Shown here piece after piece: positions 9,058 to 17,651 of a DNA stretch of 64,000 nucleotides. The translations under genes and the position numbers were made by a program. Origin of the DNA: Acidobacteriota bacterium (GTDB lineage: Bacteria > Acidobacteriota > Holophagae > Acanthopleuribacterales > Acanthopleuribacteraceae); NCBI GenBank assembly GCA_020637335.1, contig JACJWC010000007.1, positions 124,001-188,000 on the forward strand, in the 5' to 3' direction. How positions within the stretch are numbered: the first letter of the stretch is position 1; the number at the start of each line of letters is the position of its first letter. A model generated the notes under the pieces. That model made no database searches. It was not told where the DNA came from and saw only the letters and a program-made list of their open reading frames with translations.

Positions 9058-10182
9058 ATGGGCTTCCCTCGCTTTCTCATCCAATACCCGTTCCGCATTC
9101 TCTTAGGCATTCTCATTCCGCCCTTTGTGGTGGGAGTGCTCTTTTTGCTCTCGCCACGCGCTTACCAGTCAACCTTGCAGTACACCTGGGACATGAACTC
9201 AGTCGATTATGAAGTGTTTCGCGCGCGCTTTTATGGCAAAGCCAATTTGAACATGATCCAAAGTGGGCTGCAAAAATCGGGTCAAGAAGAGGCGGCCCAA
9301 AAATTGAAAACTTGGACGCAAAAACAGTTTATCCAGGCCTTTCCCATGCAAGTCACGCCTTCCTATATCGATTACCAGAACAAACAGAACCTGCGTCTTT
9401 CCTTTGAACGCAGCTGGGCAGAAAACATCGAAAAGCTGGAGAATCTGTCGGCAAAAATCATTACCCTCAACATTACCGGTGCATCGCCCGAGAAATGTCA
9501 GCAGCTGACCCAGATGATTCAGGCCAATATCCAAAATGCCCTACCCCTTTTTATCGCCCGCGACAGCCTGAACGAACAGTTGACTGCCTTGAATAATGGG
9601 TTGGTAACCAGTGAGTTGGAAATGCATCAATTGGAAAAAAATCTATTGCTTTTCCAATCCCTAAAAAAGGAGTTGGCAAACCTGAGCCCCGAAAAAATGG
9701 ATCAGGAGGTTGCCCTCCATTTCAACGAGAAAGGCGCCGCCTTTTTAACCCTACCCATGCGCCGCGAAAGTGTGGCCCAGTCTCTGGCCGATGTGGAAGC
9801 CAACCTGCAACAAAAACAGGAATTTTGGCAGGTTGAACTGGCCCGCAAGGCGCAAATCCAACGATTACTGGACTTTATAGACCAATCAACGCCGGAGTCC
9901 TTTACCGTCGATAACTACTTCCGCTTCCTCGAATCGCAAATGGAAAACGCCCCACTCGAACTGAAATCCTTTTTATTGGCCCACCATTATTACGTGGAGA
10001 ATCAGGTGCAAAAACACACACCTCTGGTAGAGGATTTTTTTGTGGAACCCATGGCCAAGGGAACCGTATTCATGACAGCCCTGACGTTTATGGTCAGCTT
10101 TTCGCTCACCCTCGCTGTGTGCGGCCTGGTTTTTTTTATCAGACAATTCCTGACGAGGGGTGATGGCCCAATCCCGTCATGA
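9058..10182 (+). CDS. Wzz-like chain-length determinant/polysaccharide co-polymerase-type protein
   Basis: 374 residues with one membrane segment near the N terminus (about residues 10-30) and another near the C terminus (about 337-362). Between them lies a long, Gln/Leu/Lys-rich, largely helical periplasmic region that includes coiled coil (residues ~190-285). This two-TM hairpin arrangement is that of Wzz/PCP proteins that set polymer length, but I see no clear Wzz consensus and no C-terminal tyrosine kinase. It overlaps the next gene by 4 bases (ATGA), so it is co-translated with a radical SAM enzyme. Confidence 0.6.
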   Translation: MGFPRFLIQYPFRILLGILIPPFVVGVLFLLSPRAYQSTLQYTWDMNSVDYEVFRARFYGKANLNMIQSGLQKSGQEEAAQKLKTWTQKQFIQAFPMQVTPSYIDYQNKQNLRLSFERSWAENIEKLENLSAKIITLNITGASPEKCQQLTQMIQANIQNALPLFIARDSLNEQLTALNNGLVTSELEMHQLEKNLLLFQSLKKELANLSPEKMDQEVALHFNEKGAAFLTLPMRRESVAQSLADVEANLQQKQEFWQVELARKAQIQRLLDFIDQSTPESFTVDNYFRFLESQMENAPLELKSFLLAHHYYVENQVQKHTPLVEDFFVEPMAKGTVFMTALTFMVSFSLTLAVCGLVFFIRQFLTRGDGPIPS

Positions 10183-11564
10183 AGGTTCTGCTTGCCCACT
10201 CGTTTTATATGGCCCTGGATGCAAAACAAGCCGCCATTAAGGAACCGTTCCCCCCGCTCGGAACCCTGATCGCCGCCGGTCAACTGCGCCAGGAGGGCTT
10301 TGAGGTCGATGTTTTTGATGCCATGGTGGCGGCAGGCCCACAGGACTTCAAAACACATTTGGCCCAGTCCAAACCCGAGGTTGTCGTGTTTTTTGAAGAC
10401 AACTTCAACTGGCTCTCTAAAATGTGCCTTGCCGAGATGCGCCAGGCCTGCTTCGAAATGCTGGCAGAGGTTAAGGCCAGAGGCCTGTGGAGTGTGGTGG
10501 TTGGGTCGGATGCATCGGATTTTCCTGAGCTTTTTCTCAAAGCTGGCGCCGATTATGTTATTAAAGGCGAGGGCGAATGGCGCCTGATCGAACTGTTGAA
10601 ATCACGCCAAACCGGACCTGGTGTTTTTACCCTGTCCGATGGCTTGGTTTTTGGCAGTCCACCGGAGAAGCCCGTACATGATTTGAGTCGGTTTGCCTTG
10701 CCGGCCTGGGACCTGGTGGATTTGGCACGCTATCGCGCCATCTGGCACCAAAATGGCCGCCCTTTCACCTTAAACATGATGACCACGCGCGGCTGCCCCT
10801 ACCGCTGTAATTGGTGTGCCAAACCCATCCACGGCAGACGCTATGACATTCGTCCGGCCAACCAGGTCGTCGCCGAGATGCAAAATTTAAAAGCACAATA
10901 TGCGGTTGAAGCCATTTGGTTTTCCGACGATATCTTCGGCCTCAACAAAAAGTGGTTGGCCAGTTTTTGTGCCGGCATCCAGTCCGCTTTTGGATCCGAT
11001 CCGGTTCCTTATAAGATCCAAATTCGCGCTGATCTAATCCAAGAGGAGACCGCCGATTGGTTGGCGCGATCCGGGTGTCGAGAGGCTTGGATGGGCGTGG
11101 AATCTGGTTCACAAAAAATTCTGGACGCCATGGACAAGGACCTGAACCTGACCCAGATTGAAAACGCCACACGCCTTTTGAAAAAAAATGGCATTCGCCC
11201 CTGCTTTTTCCTCCAGTTCGGCTATCCAGGCGAAGAAGCACAGGACATCCACGCCACCTGGCAAATGGTAAAACGCCTGAAACCCGAAGCGATTGGGATT
11301 AGCGTGGCCTATCCTCTGCCCAACACGCCGTTTTTTGAAAAGGTTAAAGACCTGATCGAAAACCAGGACCACTGGCAAATTTCTGGCGACATGCAGCCCA
11401 TCTTTAAGGCTACTTACCCGCGTGCCTTTTACCCGCTCTTGTATCGCTATATCCACCTGCTATTTTGTCAACTTAAGGGCAAATTACCGCTGCGTGACCG
11501 CTTGCGTTTCTGGCAACTCAAACGCAGCTTGCGCACTTTTCAAATCGAAGGAATCCCCTTTTGA
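10179..11564 (+). CDS. B12-binding-domain radical SAM protein
   Basis: 461 residues. The N-terminal cobalamin-binding-like domain (MKVLLAHSFYMAL, then PPLGTLIAAGQLR) is followed by a radical SAM core with CPYRCNWC at Cys206, Cys210 and Cys213. The GVESGSQKILDAMDK segment is the conserved strand after the cluster domain in this family. It overlaps its neighbours by 4 bases on both sides and is a same-length paralogue of the next gene, so the two arose by tandem duplication and may act in succession. Probably modifies a lipid or glycan of the surface polymer; the reaction is unknown. Confidence 0.88.
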   Translation: MKVLLAHSFYMALDAKQAAIKEPFPPLGTLIAAGQLRQEGFEVDVFDAMVAAGPQDFKTHLAQSKPEVVVFFEDNFNWLSKMCLAEMRQACFEMLAEVKARGLWSVVVGSDASDFPELFLKAGADYVIKGEGEWRLIELLKSRQTGPGVFTLSDGLVFGSPPEKPVHDLSRFALPAWDLVDLARYRAIWHQNGRPFTLNMMTTRGCPYRCNWCAKPIHGRRYDIRPANQVVAEMQNLKAQYAVEAIWFSDDIFGLNKKWLASFCAGIQSAFGSDPVPYKIQIRADLIQEETADWLARSGCREAWMGVESGSQKILDAMDKDLNLTQIENATRLLKKNGIRPCFFLQFGYPGEEAQDIHATWQMVKRLKPEAIGISVAYPLPNTPFFEKVKDLIENQDHWQISGDMQPIFKATYPRAFYPLLYRYIHLLFCQLKGKLPLRDRLRFWQLKRSLRTFQIEGIPF

Positions 11565-12946
11565 AAGTCCTGCTGGTTCACCCGTATTTCCTGAGCTTGG
11601 ATGCCCATGAACAAAACGTCATGAAACCTTACCCGCCGTTGGGAATTCTTTACCTGAGCGCGTTTCTCAAGACCAAAGGCTTCGATGTTCGGGTTTTTGA
11701 CGGTACATTTTCCGAACCGGATGCGTTTTTTCGCGAGGTGGATCACTTTCAACCTGACGCGATTGGGTTCTATGTCAATATGATGACCCGCCACAACGCG
11801 CTGAAGTTACGGGCAGGATTAAAGTCTAAGGCCCTGTGTTTTGTTGGCGGACCCGATACTACCCATTATGTGGGCGCCTACTTAGCCCACGGTTTTGACG
11901 CTGTCATCCTAGGTGAAGGCGAACTGCCCACCTGGCAATGGTTAAGCCAAATCAGCAACCCGGATCAGTGGATCCAAATCCCAGGTCTGGCCTTTAAGCA
12001 GGAATCCATGGTGATGGCCAATCCTGCAGCCAAACCCAGCACACCGATTGAAGAATTTCCCATGCCGGACCGTCAAAGCATTCATTTAAATCAATATCTG
12101 GATTGTTGGGGAAAACATCACGGTTACCGTCCCATCAACCTGATTACGGCGCGGGGATGTCCCTTTCAATGTACCTGGTGCTCGCACAGCGTGTTTGGTT
12201 ATTCCCTGCGCAAACGGTCGGTTAACCATGTTCTTGCGGAAATGGACTGGTTGAACCGTCACTATGATTTCAATGCTTATTGGTTTGCGGACGATGTGTT
12301 TACGATTCAGAAGAACTGGACCCTGGAATTTGCCCAAGCTGTGGCTCAAAACGGTGTTTTGAAAAGGCCGTATGAAACGATAACCCGCGCCGATAAAGTG
12401 GATGAGGCGGTGGTTGAAGCGCTGCAACGCAGCGGCTGCAGCAAGATCTGGATTGGCGCGGAAAGCGGTTCGCAGACAATACTGGACGCTATGAAACGCG
12501 GGGTGAAACGCGATCAGGTCAAATGGGTTGTGCAAAACTTGCGCAGAGTCGGAATCCAAACCGGCATGTTCTTTATGTGGGGCTACACCGGTGAGGGTCT
12601 GACTGAAATCCTGGATACCATCCAACTGGCCGAAGAATGCCAACCCGACACAGCGCTGACCACCATTTCCTATCCAATCAAGGGCACGCCCTACTACAAG
12701 ACCCTCCAAGAACAGGGTTTGTTAGGCCCAGAACACGATTTCGAGAACGGCACTGATCGACAAAATCCGATCAACGGCCGATATGCCGATTCGGTGTACC
12801 ACGAGGCCACCCACTTGTTGGCCTTGCGTTTAAAACTAGTCAAATACCAAAACCAAGCCGGCCTACGCAAATGGTTGAGCCCATTGCCCCGGATGCAGGC
12901 TTGGCGCTCCTTGCGTCGACTAAACCATTTAATCAATTCGGGTTAG
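11561..12946 (+). CDS. B12-binding-domain radical SAM protein (tandem paralogue)
   Basis: 461 residues, starting at a TTG whose last two bases are shared with the TGA of the upstream gene (TTGA). The order is the same as in the upstream paralogue: a B12-type domain (MKVLLVHPYFLSLDAHE, PPLGILYLSAFL), then CPFQCTWC at Cys200, Cys204 and Cys207, and GAESGSQTILDAMKR. The TTG start with overlap implies strict dependence on translation of the upstream gene. Its 3' end overlaps the convergent nucleotidyltransferase gene by 14 bases. Product unknown. Confidence 0.88.
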   Translation: MKVLLVHPYFLSLDAHEQNVMKPYPPLGILYLSAFLKTKGFDVRVFDGTFSEPDAFFREVDHFQPDAIGFYVNMMTRHNALKLRAGLKSKALCFVGGPDTTHYVGAYLAHGFDAVILGEGELPTWQWLSQISNPDQWIQIPGLAFKQESMVMANPAAKPSTPIEEFPMPDRQSIHLNQYLDCWGKHHGYRPINLITARGCPFQCTWCSHSVFGYSLRKRSVNHVLAEMDWLNRHYDFNAYWFADDVFTIQKNWTLEFAQAVAQNGVLKRPYETITRADKVDEAVVEALQRSGCSKIWIGAESGSQTILDAMKRGVKRDQVKWVVQNLRRVGIQTGMFFMWGYTGEGLTEILDTIQLAEECQPDTALTTISYPIKGTPYYKTLQEQGLLGPEHDFENGTDRQNPINGRYADSVYHEATHLLALRLKLVKYQNQAGLRKWLSPLPRMQAWRSLRRLNHLINSG

Positions 12947-13973
12947 CGGGACACGGTTTCTTTCTGGTTTTAAACAGGGGCGCCATGGATTGGCCCGACT
13001 CCCACAAAACAAGCGCTTGTTTGAGATGCAGGATTTCGCTCTCAATGTGCTCGACCCATTGCGGCAACGCTTCGCGCATCGCCCCAGAAAAATTGTCCAA
13101 TAGGGTTTGAAACAGGGCTAATTGGCGTTGCGGTGAATGCGGTTTAAACGTCGATCGGCTCGGCGCGTAATTGCCGCGCGAGCGAAAGACGACCCAGCGA
13201 AACAGCAGCCAATCCATCCAGGCAACCGGCCAAAAGCGATTCAGGACATTGAATAGGCGCGAGGACATAGATGGAGGCAACTCAAACTCCTCGCTAGGCA
13301 GGGTGCTGGGGAAAAAATCGCTAGCCCAGGCGTTTTCTGCAAAGAGGTTGGTCCGAATGGATGCGCCTTTGATCAGCTTGGCATTGCGCAACTCCAAAGC
13401 GGTAAACAGGTTGGGAAAAGCCAGTTCCAGGGCATCTTCGCTAACAATGTAATTGGTACAGCACTGGGAATTGCCAGTCAGTGCTTTGAGTAAGCGCAGA
13501 AAGTAGTGGGTTACCCAGACCCGGTTCTTGGCCACCACCAGGAAAAAATCGATATCATCGCGGCCATCACTAGGGTTGCCATAGGCCAAGGAACCGCTCA
13601 GCAGAACACAACGGATCCATTCAAAGGGAAAAAGGACCCGGGCGAGGCGATGGGTTTTTGCATTTAACCGGTCTACAATCTCCATTTTATTTTTGCGGGC
13701 AGCGATTAAATCAGTCCGGTTGGGCAGGCAGTAATAGCCATCCATTTCAGCCACCAGGCCCATTTTTTTTAAGGTTGTTAAATCGTCCAGGATTTCCGCC
13801 TCAGGCACGGTGTCGAGCGGCGCGTAATGCACGCATTCACTGGCCTTGAGCGGGAAGTGAAACAGGTTGGCGTAGGTTAACGAAAAAAGCAGATAACCTT
13901 GCTGTTGAGACAAATGGGGTTGGTTCAAGTGGGAATCCTCGGGCGCTTGGCTACAGAAACCAATTCCTAACAC
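12933..13973 (-). CDS. Nucleotidyltransferase-domain protein with N-terminal winged-helix-like region
   Basis: About 346 residues from GTG 13973, which has a GGTGGAAG-like site upstream; a longer reading to TTG 14063 is open. The Pol-beta/MNT-type signature is LLSGSLAYGNPSDGRDDIDF (GS followed by DxD). The first ~90 residues look like a helix-turn-helix (PLKASECVHYAPLD..ILDDLTTLKKMGLVAEMDGYY). The C-terminal 200 residues are not recognised. It may transfer a nucleotidyl group to a small molecule or protein. It lies directly downstream of the toxin gene and convergent with the radical SAM pair. Confidence 0.65.
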   Translation of the reverse strand: MLGIGFCSQAPEDSHLNQPHLSQQQGYLLFSLTYANLFHFPLKASECVHYAPLDTVPEAEILDDLTTLKKMGLVAEMDGYYCLPNRTDLIAARKNKMEIVDRLNAKTHRLARVLFPFEWIRCVLLSGSLAYGNPSDGRDDIDFFLVVAKNRVWVTHYFLRLLKALTGNSQCCTNYIVSEDALELAFPNLFTALELRNAKLIKGASIRTNLFAENAWASDFFPSTLPSEEFELPPSMSSRLFNVLNRFWPVAWMDWLLFRWVVFRSRGNYAPSRSTFKPHSPQRQLALFQTLLDNFSGAMREALPQWVEHIESEILHLKQALVLWESGQSMAPLFKTRKKPCPANPN

Positions 13974-14071
13974 AATTTCTTCCACCTGTATGCCAAAAAC
14001 ATCACGTTCTGCAACATTCGAAGTTTCTGATGCGCAAGGAGGATTCACTCGGCCAACAACCAATGAAGCAT

Positions 14072-14392
14072 TTATGTTCTGGGCTCCTGGTTTTTCGGGT
14101 TGAGCATAAATGTCCTGAGTTCTTTCTCGTCTCTTACGACATGAATAATGAAAGTTTCCTGGCCCGAAATCCTATAGAAAATCCTACAAGGCGGAATAAT
14201 AATTTCCCGATAGGAGAATTCGGGAAGGGCCCGCAATTTCTTGCCCAATTTTGGATAAAGTTCAAGTTTGTCTACCTTTGAGAGGACTTTTCCAACAAAA
14301 CGACTCGCTGCACTGGGTTTGTCCAGGGCGATGTACTCGGCAATTGCATCCAGGTCCCGGAGGGCTGGCTCCGTCCATATTATTTTTGCCAC
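14072..14392 (-). CDS. ParE/RelE-family toxin
   Basis: 106 residues with the ParE/RelE fold: WTEPALRDLDAIAEYIALD at the N terminus, KLGKKLRALPEFSYREI in the middle, and the strand pattern CRIFYRISGQETFIIHVVRDEKEL near the C terminus. It overlaps the antitoxin gene by 13 bases, the usual antitoxin-then-toxin order. ParE members poison DNA gyrase and RelE members cut mRNA on the ribosome; sequence alone does not decide, though the YREI and VRD elements resemble ParE more. Confidence 0.88.
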   Translation of the reverse strand: MAKIIWTEPALRDLDAIAEYIALDKPSAASRFVGKVLSKVDKLELYPKLGKKLRALPEFSYREIIIPPCRIFYRISGQETFIIHVVRDEKELRTFMLNPKNQEPRT

Positions 14393-14637
14393 TTACTAAG
14401 GCTTTTTCGCGCATCATCGTGGGAAACCAACCTGTTCTCCAAAATGGCCCGCTCTCCGCGCGCAATACCTTCTAAGATTTGAAGGCGTTCCATAAGCGCT
14501 TGGTAGGCATCTACGCCAATCAAGTATGCGGATGGTTTTCCATATTCGGTGATCAACAAGGGCTCGTCGGATGTTTTTAGTTCCGCAAGGATTCGAGTAG
14601 CATGCCGTTTGAGTGTGGTAACCAATTCCGTTTTCAT
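14380..14637 (-). CDS. Phd/YefM-family antitoxin
   Basis: 85 residues. The N-terminal Phd/YefM DNA-binding motif is visible (TTLKRHATRILAELKTSDEP, then LLITEYGKPSAYLIGVDAY), followed by a charged C-terminal helix that would wrap the toxin. It begins at ATG 14637 directly below an imperfect palindrome overlapping its promoter, consistent with autorepression by the antitoxin or the toxin-antitoxin complex. Confidence 0.88.
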   Translation of the reverse strand: MKTELVTTLKRHATRILAELKTSDEPLLITEYGKPSAYLIGVDAYQALMERLQILEGIARGERAILENRLVSHDDARKSLSKWQK

Positions 14638-14640
14638 ATA

Positions 14641-14672
14641 ATGATACTAAAGTGTCATACTAGGAAATTCAA
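14641..14672 (-). promoter_or_regulatory. Toxin-antitoxin promoter with overlapping operator palindrome
   Basis: Read on the minus strand, -35 TTGAAT (14667-14672), a 17-base spacer and -10 TAGTAT (14644-14649) stand just before the antitoxin ATG. The -10 lies inside an imperfect inverted repeat, ATGATACTAAAGTGTCAT (14641-14658, one mismatch per arm), a likely binding site for the Phd-type antitoxin. The leader would be very short. Confidence 0.55.
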
Positions 14673-14710
14673 GAAACTTACGTTGGCTGAAAACGCTGAG
14701 CTTTCCAAAC

Positions 14711-14737
14711 AAAAAAAGACGCCTCGTGGGAGGCGCC
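14711..14737 (-). terminator. Rho-independent terminator
   Basis: On the minus strand a GC-rich hairpin (GGCGCCTC, CCAC loop, GAGGCGTC) is followed by seven T residues. It lies 25 bases past the stop of the secreted protein gene at 14762-15958 and closes the esterase operon. Confidence 0.8.
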
Positions 14738-14761
14738 TTCTTTAGGAGGGAACGTGCGAAA

Positions 14762-15958
14762 TCAGAAGCCACGCAGCTCGATGCCGCGGGATTGGTTTTG
14801 CAAGACGGCCATTTGGGTCTGGTCGACCAGTTCCAAATTGCCAAATCGGAAGGGTGCTTTCAATCCGCGCACCTCGGCCCAGGCGGGATCAAACTCCACT
14901 TCCACGAACCCATTGCCATTCAGCCAGGAGGCAGATTGGGCAACTGCCATCGCTTCCTCCTGACCGCGGGCATTCAGGCCAAACCAGACACCGCGCACTT
15001 CGTAGCGACCGGAGCGGGCCACCTCCACCCCAACCTTAACCAGCGGAATCTCTTTTTCCAAGTTCATGGCAATATCTGAAGCAAAACGAGCGGTTGGGAC
15101 AGATACATGGAAAACGGTGCGGATATCGCGAATAACCTTTAATCCGCGAAAGATGCCTTCCACATGGCCCACTACTTCCACCATGCCCGGTTGCGCAGGA
15201 ACCGTCCAGGACAACAACCCATTGCTGGGCAGAACACCCAGATCCGTGCGCTGACCATTCGCTGCAACCGCCACCAAAGAGGTCGAAAGGGCTTTAAAAC
15301 CAAGGAGCTGCATAGAGGCCGTTTGATTTTGACCAATGGCAATGTGGTCCATCGAAGCCTGCAGTGTTGCAATGGCCGGACTGTCCTTTTCCTGGACCTG
15401 AATCAAGTACGGCGTATCCGAAATTTCCAGTTGATCCGCAAATAGAACAAACAATCCAGCACCGTGTTCGGGCTTGACGCGGAAAACCGCGGTTCCTTCG
15501 GGAAACAGCGACTCCCCGTCCTGCACAGGATTGGCCAGTAATTCAATGCCCTGATTTTGGGTCAACACCCGGTTGGCCGGTGTTACCAACACGAGGTTCT
15601 GGGGCTGAATGGCCAGGTTTTGATCGACCGGTTGACTCGTATTTAGGGCACTGATCCGCACCAAAGCGCCGGGAACCGTGGTTGGCAATTCCACGCCGCT
15701 GACCAGTTGCGCCCCATTGGTTTGCAAGGTGTACCCGCGACTTTCAGCAACAAAGGCCTGGCCTGGCACAATGGCATTGCCCTCTTCCAAAGCATAAGAG
15801 AATCTCACGGGTTCGCGGTTGGTATTGACTGCTTTAAACGCGATTCGCTCATTTTGAAGCGGGGCGCTTGAGCGCACCGTGTCCAGCCAAACGGCCTGCT
15901 GGGCCATCAAACTACAACAAATAAAACTAATAACCGAGATCAGGTTCGATTTGCGCAT
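14762..15958 (-). CDS. Secreted protein of unknown function, esterase operon partner
   Basis: 398 residues. A signal peptide (MRKSNLISVISFICCSLMAQ) is followed by a beta-rich exported protein with no recognised catalytic motif. Stretches such as GNGFVEVEFDPAWAEVRGLK and AVFRVKPEHGAGLFVLFADQ suggest several beta-sandwich-like domains. It starts 8 bases after the stop of the secreted alpha/beta hydrolase gene and is followed by a terminator, so the two form a two-gene operon. It could be a chaperone, a processing partner or a separate exoprotein; I cannot choose. Confidence 0.75.
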   Translation of the reverse strand: MRKSNLISVISFICCSLMAQQAVWLDTVRSSAPLQNERIAFKAVNTNREPVRFSYALEEGNAIVPGQAFVAESRGYTLQTNGAQLVSGVELPTTVPGALVRISALNTSQPVDQNLAIQPQNLVLVTPANRVLTQNQGIELLANPVQDGESLFPEGTAVFRVKPEHGAGLFVLFADQLEISDTPYLIQVQEKDSPAIATLQASMDHIAIGQNQTASMQLLGFKALSTSLVAVAANGQRTDLGVLPSNGLLSWTVPAQPGMVEVVGHVEGIFRGLKVIRDIRTVFHVSVPTARFASDIAMNLEKEIPLVKVGVEVARSGRYEVRGVWFGLNARGQEEAMAVAQSASWLNGNGFVEVEFDPAWAEVRGLKAPFRFGNLELVDQTQMAVLQNQSRGIELRGF

Positions 15959-15966
15959 AGATCACC

Positions 15967-16812
15967 TCACAGATCGTTTCGCAGCAGGACGTCTAAGCCA
16001 AAACACTTGCGACGACTCTGGTTATGGCTGAGCGGTTCCGAGCCATTGGTAAATTGGGTGTCGTAATACCAGACCTGACCTGCACCCGCCTGCGAGCTAC
16101 AGTTCAAAAAGCCATCCGAACAATTGTCCAGCCAAGCTTGAGTTACTTCCAAACCCAAGTTGAGCGTGTATCCGCCGCAATAGCTGTCGGGATCAAAAAT
16201 ATTGGTTTCCACATCGGTACCCACAATTGCCCAAAACCCTTTGGGTAAGGCCGGCCGGCCTGCGGTCCCGTACAGCCAATTGGCGTTGTAATACGACATC
16301 CAATGCGTTTGTTGCATGCGCACCATATCGGATTTGTAACCAAGCAACCAGCCTAATGATTGCTCAAACACGTTGCCCTCCATGACAGCATTGGCTAGGG
16401 GTGTGCCAAGCGATGAAGCGGCCAATGCATTGACCCAACGGATTTTGCTGATGATTTGGGGGTAACGCGCGTCCCACGTCGGGTTGGAGAGGATCCAGCG
16501 CATCACATTCCCACCCCCGGAATGGGTGATGATGACCAAATCATCAATGTTCTTGCTTTGAATGAAATTGAGCAGTTGGCCAGCCAAACAGCCGGCAGCT
16601 TCATTTGTCCACATATACTTGTCGAACCCACAATTGATGACGACATAGTTGTTGGTGTTTGGCAGGCCTTGCCGGACAGAATTCACAAATTCAGGCAGCC
16701 AGTAATCATTAAGCGCATTGGTTTGTTTTCCGGTCCCATGCACGAAAGCGACGCCAGTATTGGCGAGCATGGTGAGGGACGCGAAAGCGCAGAGCAGAAC
16801 ACGTTGGAACAT
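15967..16812 (-). CDS. Secreted alpha/beta-hydrolase (lipase/esterase-like)
   Basis: About 281 residues from ATG 16812, preceded by a strong GGGGAGG site; a start 33 bases upstream is in frame but unnecessary. Signal peptide: MFQRVLLCAFASLTMLANTG. The oxyanion-hole motif is AFVHGTGKQ, and the nucleophile elbow is VIITHSGGGNVMRWIL, with Ser in the serine-elbow (HSGGG) position. The several Cys residues in the C-terminal half probably form disulfides in the exported protein. Substrate unknown; the HG-x-G and HSGGG motifs resemble triacylglycerol lipases and palmitoyl thioesterases. Confidence 0.8.
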   Translation of the reverse strand: MFQRVLLCAFASLTMLANTGVAFVHGTGKQTNALNDYWLPEFVNSVRQGLPNTNNYVVINCGFDKYMWTNEAAGCLAGQLLNFIQSKNIDDLVIITHSGGGNVMRWILSNPTWDARYPQIISKIRWVNALAASSLGTPLANAVMEGNVFEQSLGWLLGYKSDMVRMQQTHWMSYYNANWLYGTAGRPALPKGFWAIVGTDVETNIFDPDSYCGGYTLNLGLEVTQAWLDNCSDGFLNCSSQAGAGQVWYYDTQFTNGSEPLSHNQSRRKCFGLDVLLRNDL

Positions 16813-16837
16813 GGTTCCTCCCCATAAAGAAAAAGTA

Positions 16838-16851
16838 GAGGTCAAGACCTC
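16838..16851. repeat. Perfect palindrome in the esterase operon leader
   Basis: GAGGTCAAGACCTC is a perfect 6-2-6 inverted repeat, about 25 bases upstream of the esterase start codon and just downstream of the predicted transcription start. It could be a repressor site or a small leader hairpin. Confidence 0.5.
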
Positions 16852-16862
16852 GGATCAAATTG

Positions 16863-16905
16863 GTGAATTGGAATTCATTTTATGAATTGCCATTCACTTG
16901 CGCAA
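16863..16905 (-). promoter_or_regulatory. Esterase operon promoter with large inverted repeat
   Basis: On the minus strand, -35 TTGCGC (16900-16905), a 17-base spacer and -10 TAAAAT (16877-16882) precede the esterase gene. A 15-base inverted repeat with a 5-base centre spans 16863-16897, with arms GTGAATTGGAATTCA and TGAATTGCCATTCAC (two mismatches), and covers the spacer and the -10 region. Such placement suggests an operator for a dimeric regulator. Confidence 0.5.
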
Positions 16906-17084
16906 CCTTTTCTTTGCTTTTTCTTTACCTTTTGTTTACAAAATTATAAAAAGAAAAGGATAAGGTGCTGAAAATATTAATGGTTTTGGCCGCCGCGCTA
17001 GCCCTATTTTTTTTGCGGAGCCTTGCCCAAAAGTCCGCTTCAGGAACCAAAACGTGTCATTTTGGGGCCCAATGGGGCGTCGGC

Positions 17085-17651
17085 TTAGAGCAGGCTTTGG
17101 ATATCGGCCTTGAGTTGTTGGACCTCGGGATCGGAAACGCCATCGTAATAGCCGCGAATATGGCCAGTAGCATCGACCAAAATAAAGTTTTGGCTGTGCG
17201 CAATGATGTTACCGGGCAAACCCATTTTGAAATCTTCACAGATGATTTTTTCCAATTGGGTTTCAACGCCGGTGAGGAAGTGCCAATGCGCACCCGCCCG
17301 TTGTTTCTTGGCATATTGGGCCAGGACATCCGGTAAGTCGAAATCGGGATGAACCGTAATGGAGACTAAATCGATCCGATCGCCAAACTGCTCCTGCAAA
17401 AGCGCAAAATTCTTGGACATGGTAGGACAGGGCCCTGCACAACTGGTGAAAAAGAAATCGAGAACCCAGACCCGACCTTTAAGATGGTCAGTTGAAAAGG
17501 GTTGGGCGTGCTGGTCGATCAGATCAAAGGGTACGACAGCATCGTAAACCGGCAATTTCCGCGAATGATTTAAGGATCGCAATGTAACCAGGCCAAACAG
17601 GCAAAGTGTGGAAAATCCGGCCAAAAACAGGGAAAGTTTCTTAGGATTCAT
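17085..17651 (-). CDS. SCO1/SenC-family copper chaperone
   Basis: About 188 residues from ATG 17651, which overlaps the SURF1 stop by 11 bases. One N-terminal membrane anchor (LSLFLAGFSTLCLFGLVTL) is followed by a thioredoxin-fold domain with the copper-binding CxxxC (FTSCAGPCPTM) and the downstream His (NIIAHSQNFILVD). SCO proteins deliver or reduce copper for the CuA site of cytochrome oxidase. It lies next to SURF1 and divergent from a second SCO gene and the cox operon. Confidence 0.9.
   Translation of the reverse strand: MNPKKLSLFLAGFSTLCLFGLVTLRSLNHSRKLPVYDAVVPFDLIDQHAQPFSTDHLKGRVWVLDFFFTSCAGPCPTMSKNFALLQEQFGDRIDLVSITVHPDFDLPDVLAQYAKKQRAGAHWHFLTGVETQLEKIICEDFKMGLPGNIIAHSQNFILVDATGHIRGYYDGVSDPEVQQLKADIQSLL

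Noticed and set aside
12086..12709. 207-codon minus-strand open frame
   Set aside because: Antisense to the B12-radical SAM gene, which has intact cluster motifs.
14072..14637. Toxin-antitoxin pair as evidence of a defence island
   Set aside because: Such modules are common and no other defence gene is adjacent; treated as an ordinary TA locus.
16965..17336. 123-codon plus-strand open frame with hydrophobic start
   Set aside because: Mostly antisense to the SCO gene, which carries its CxxxC and His; no ribosome site is evident.
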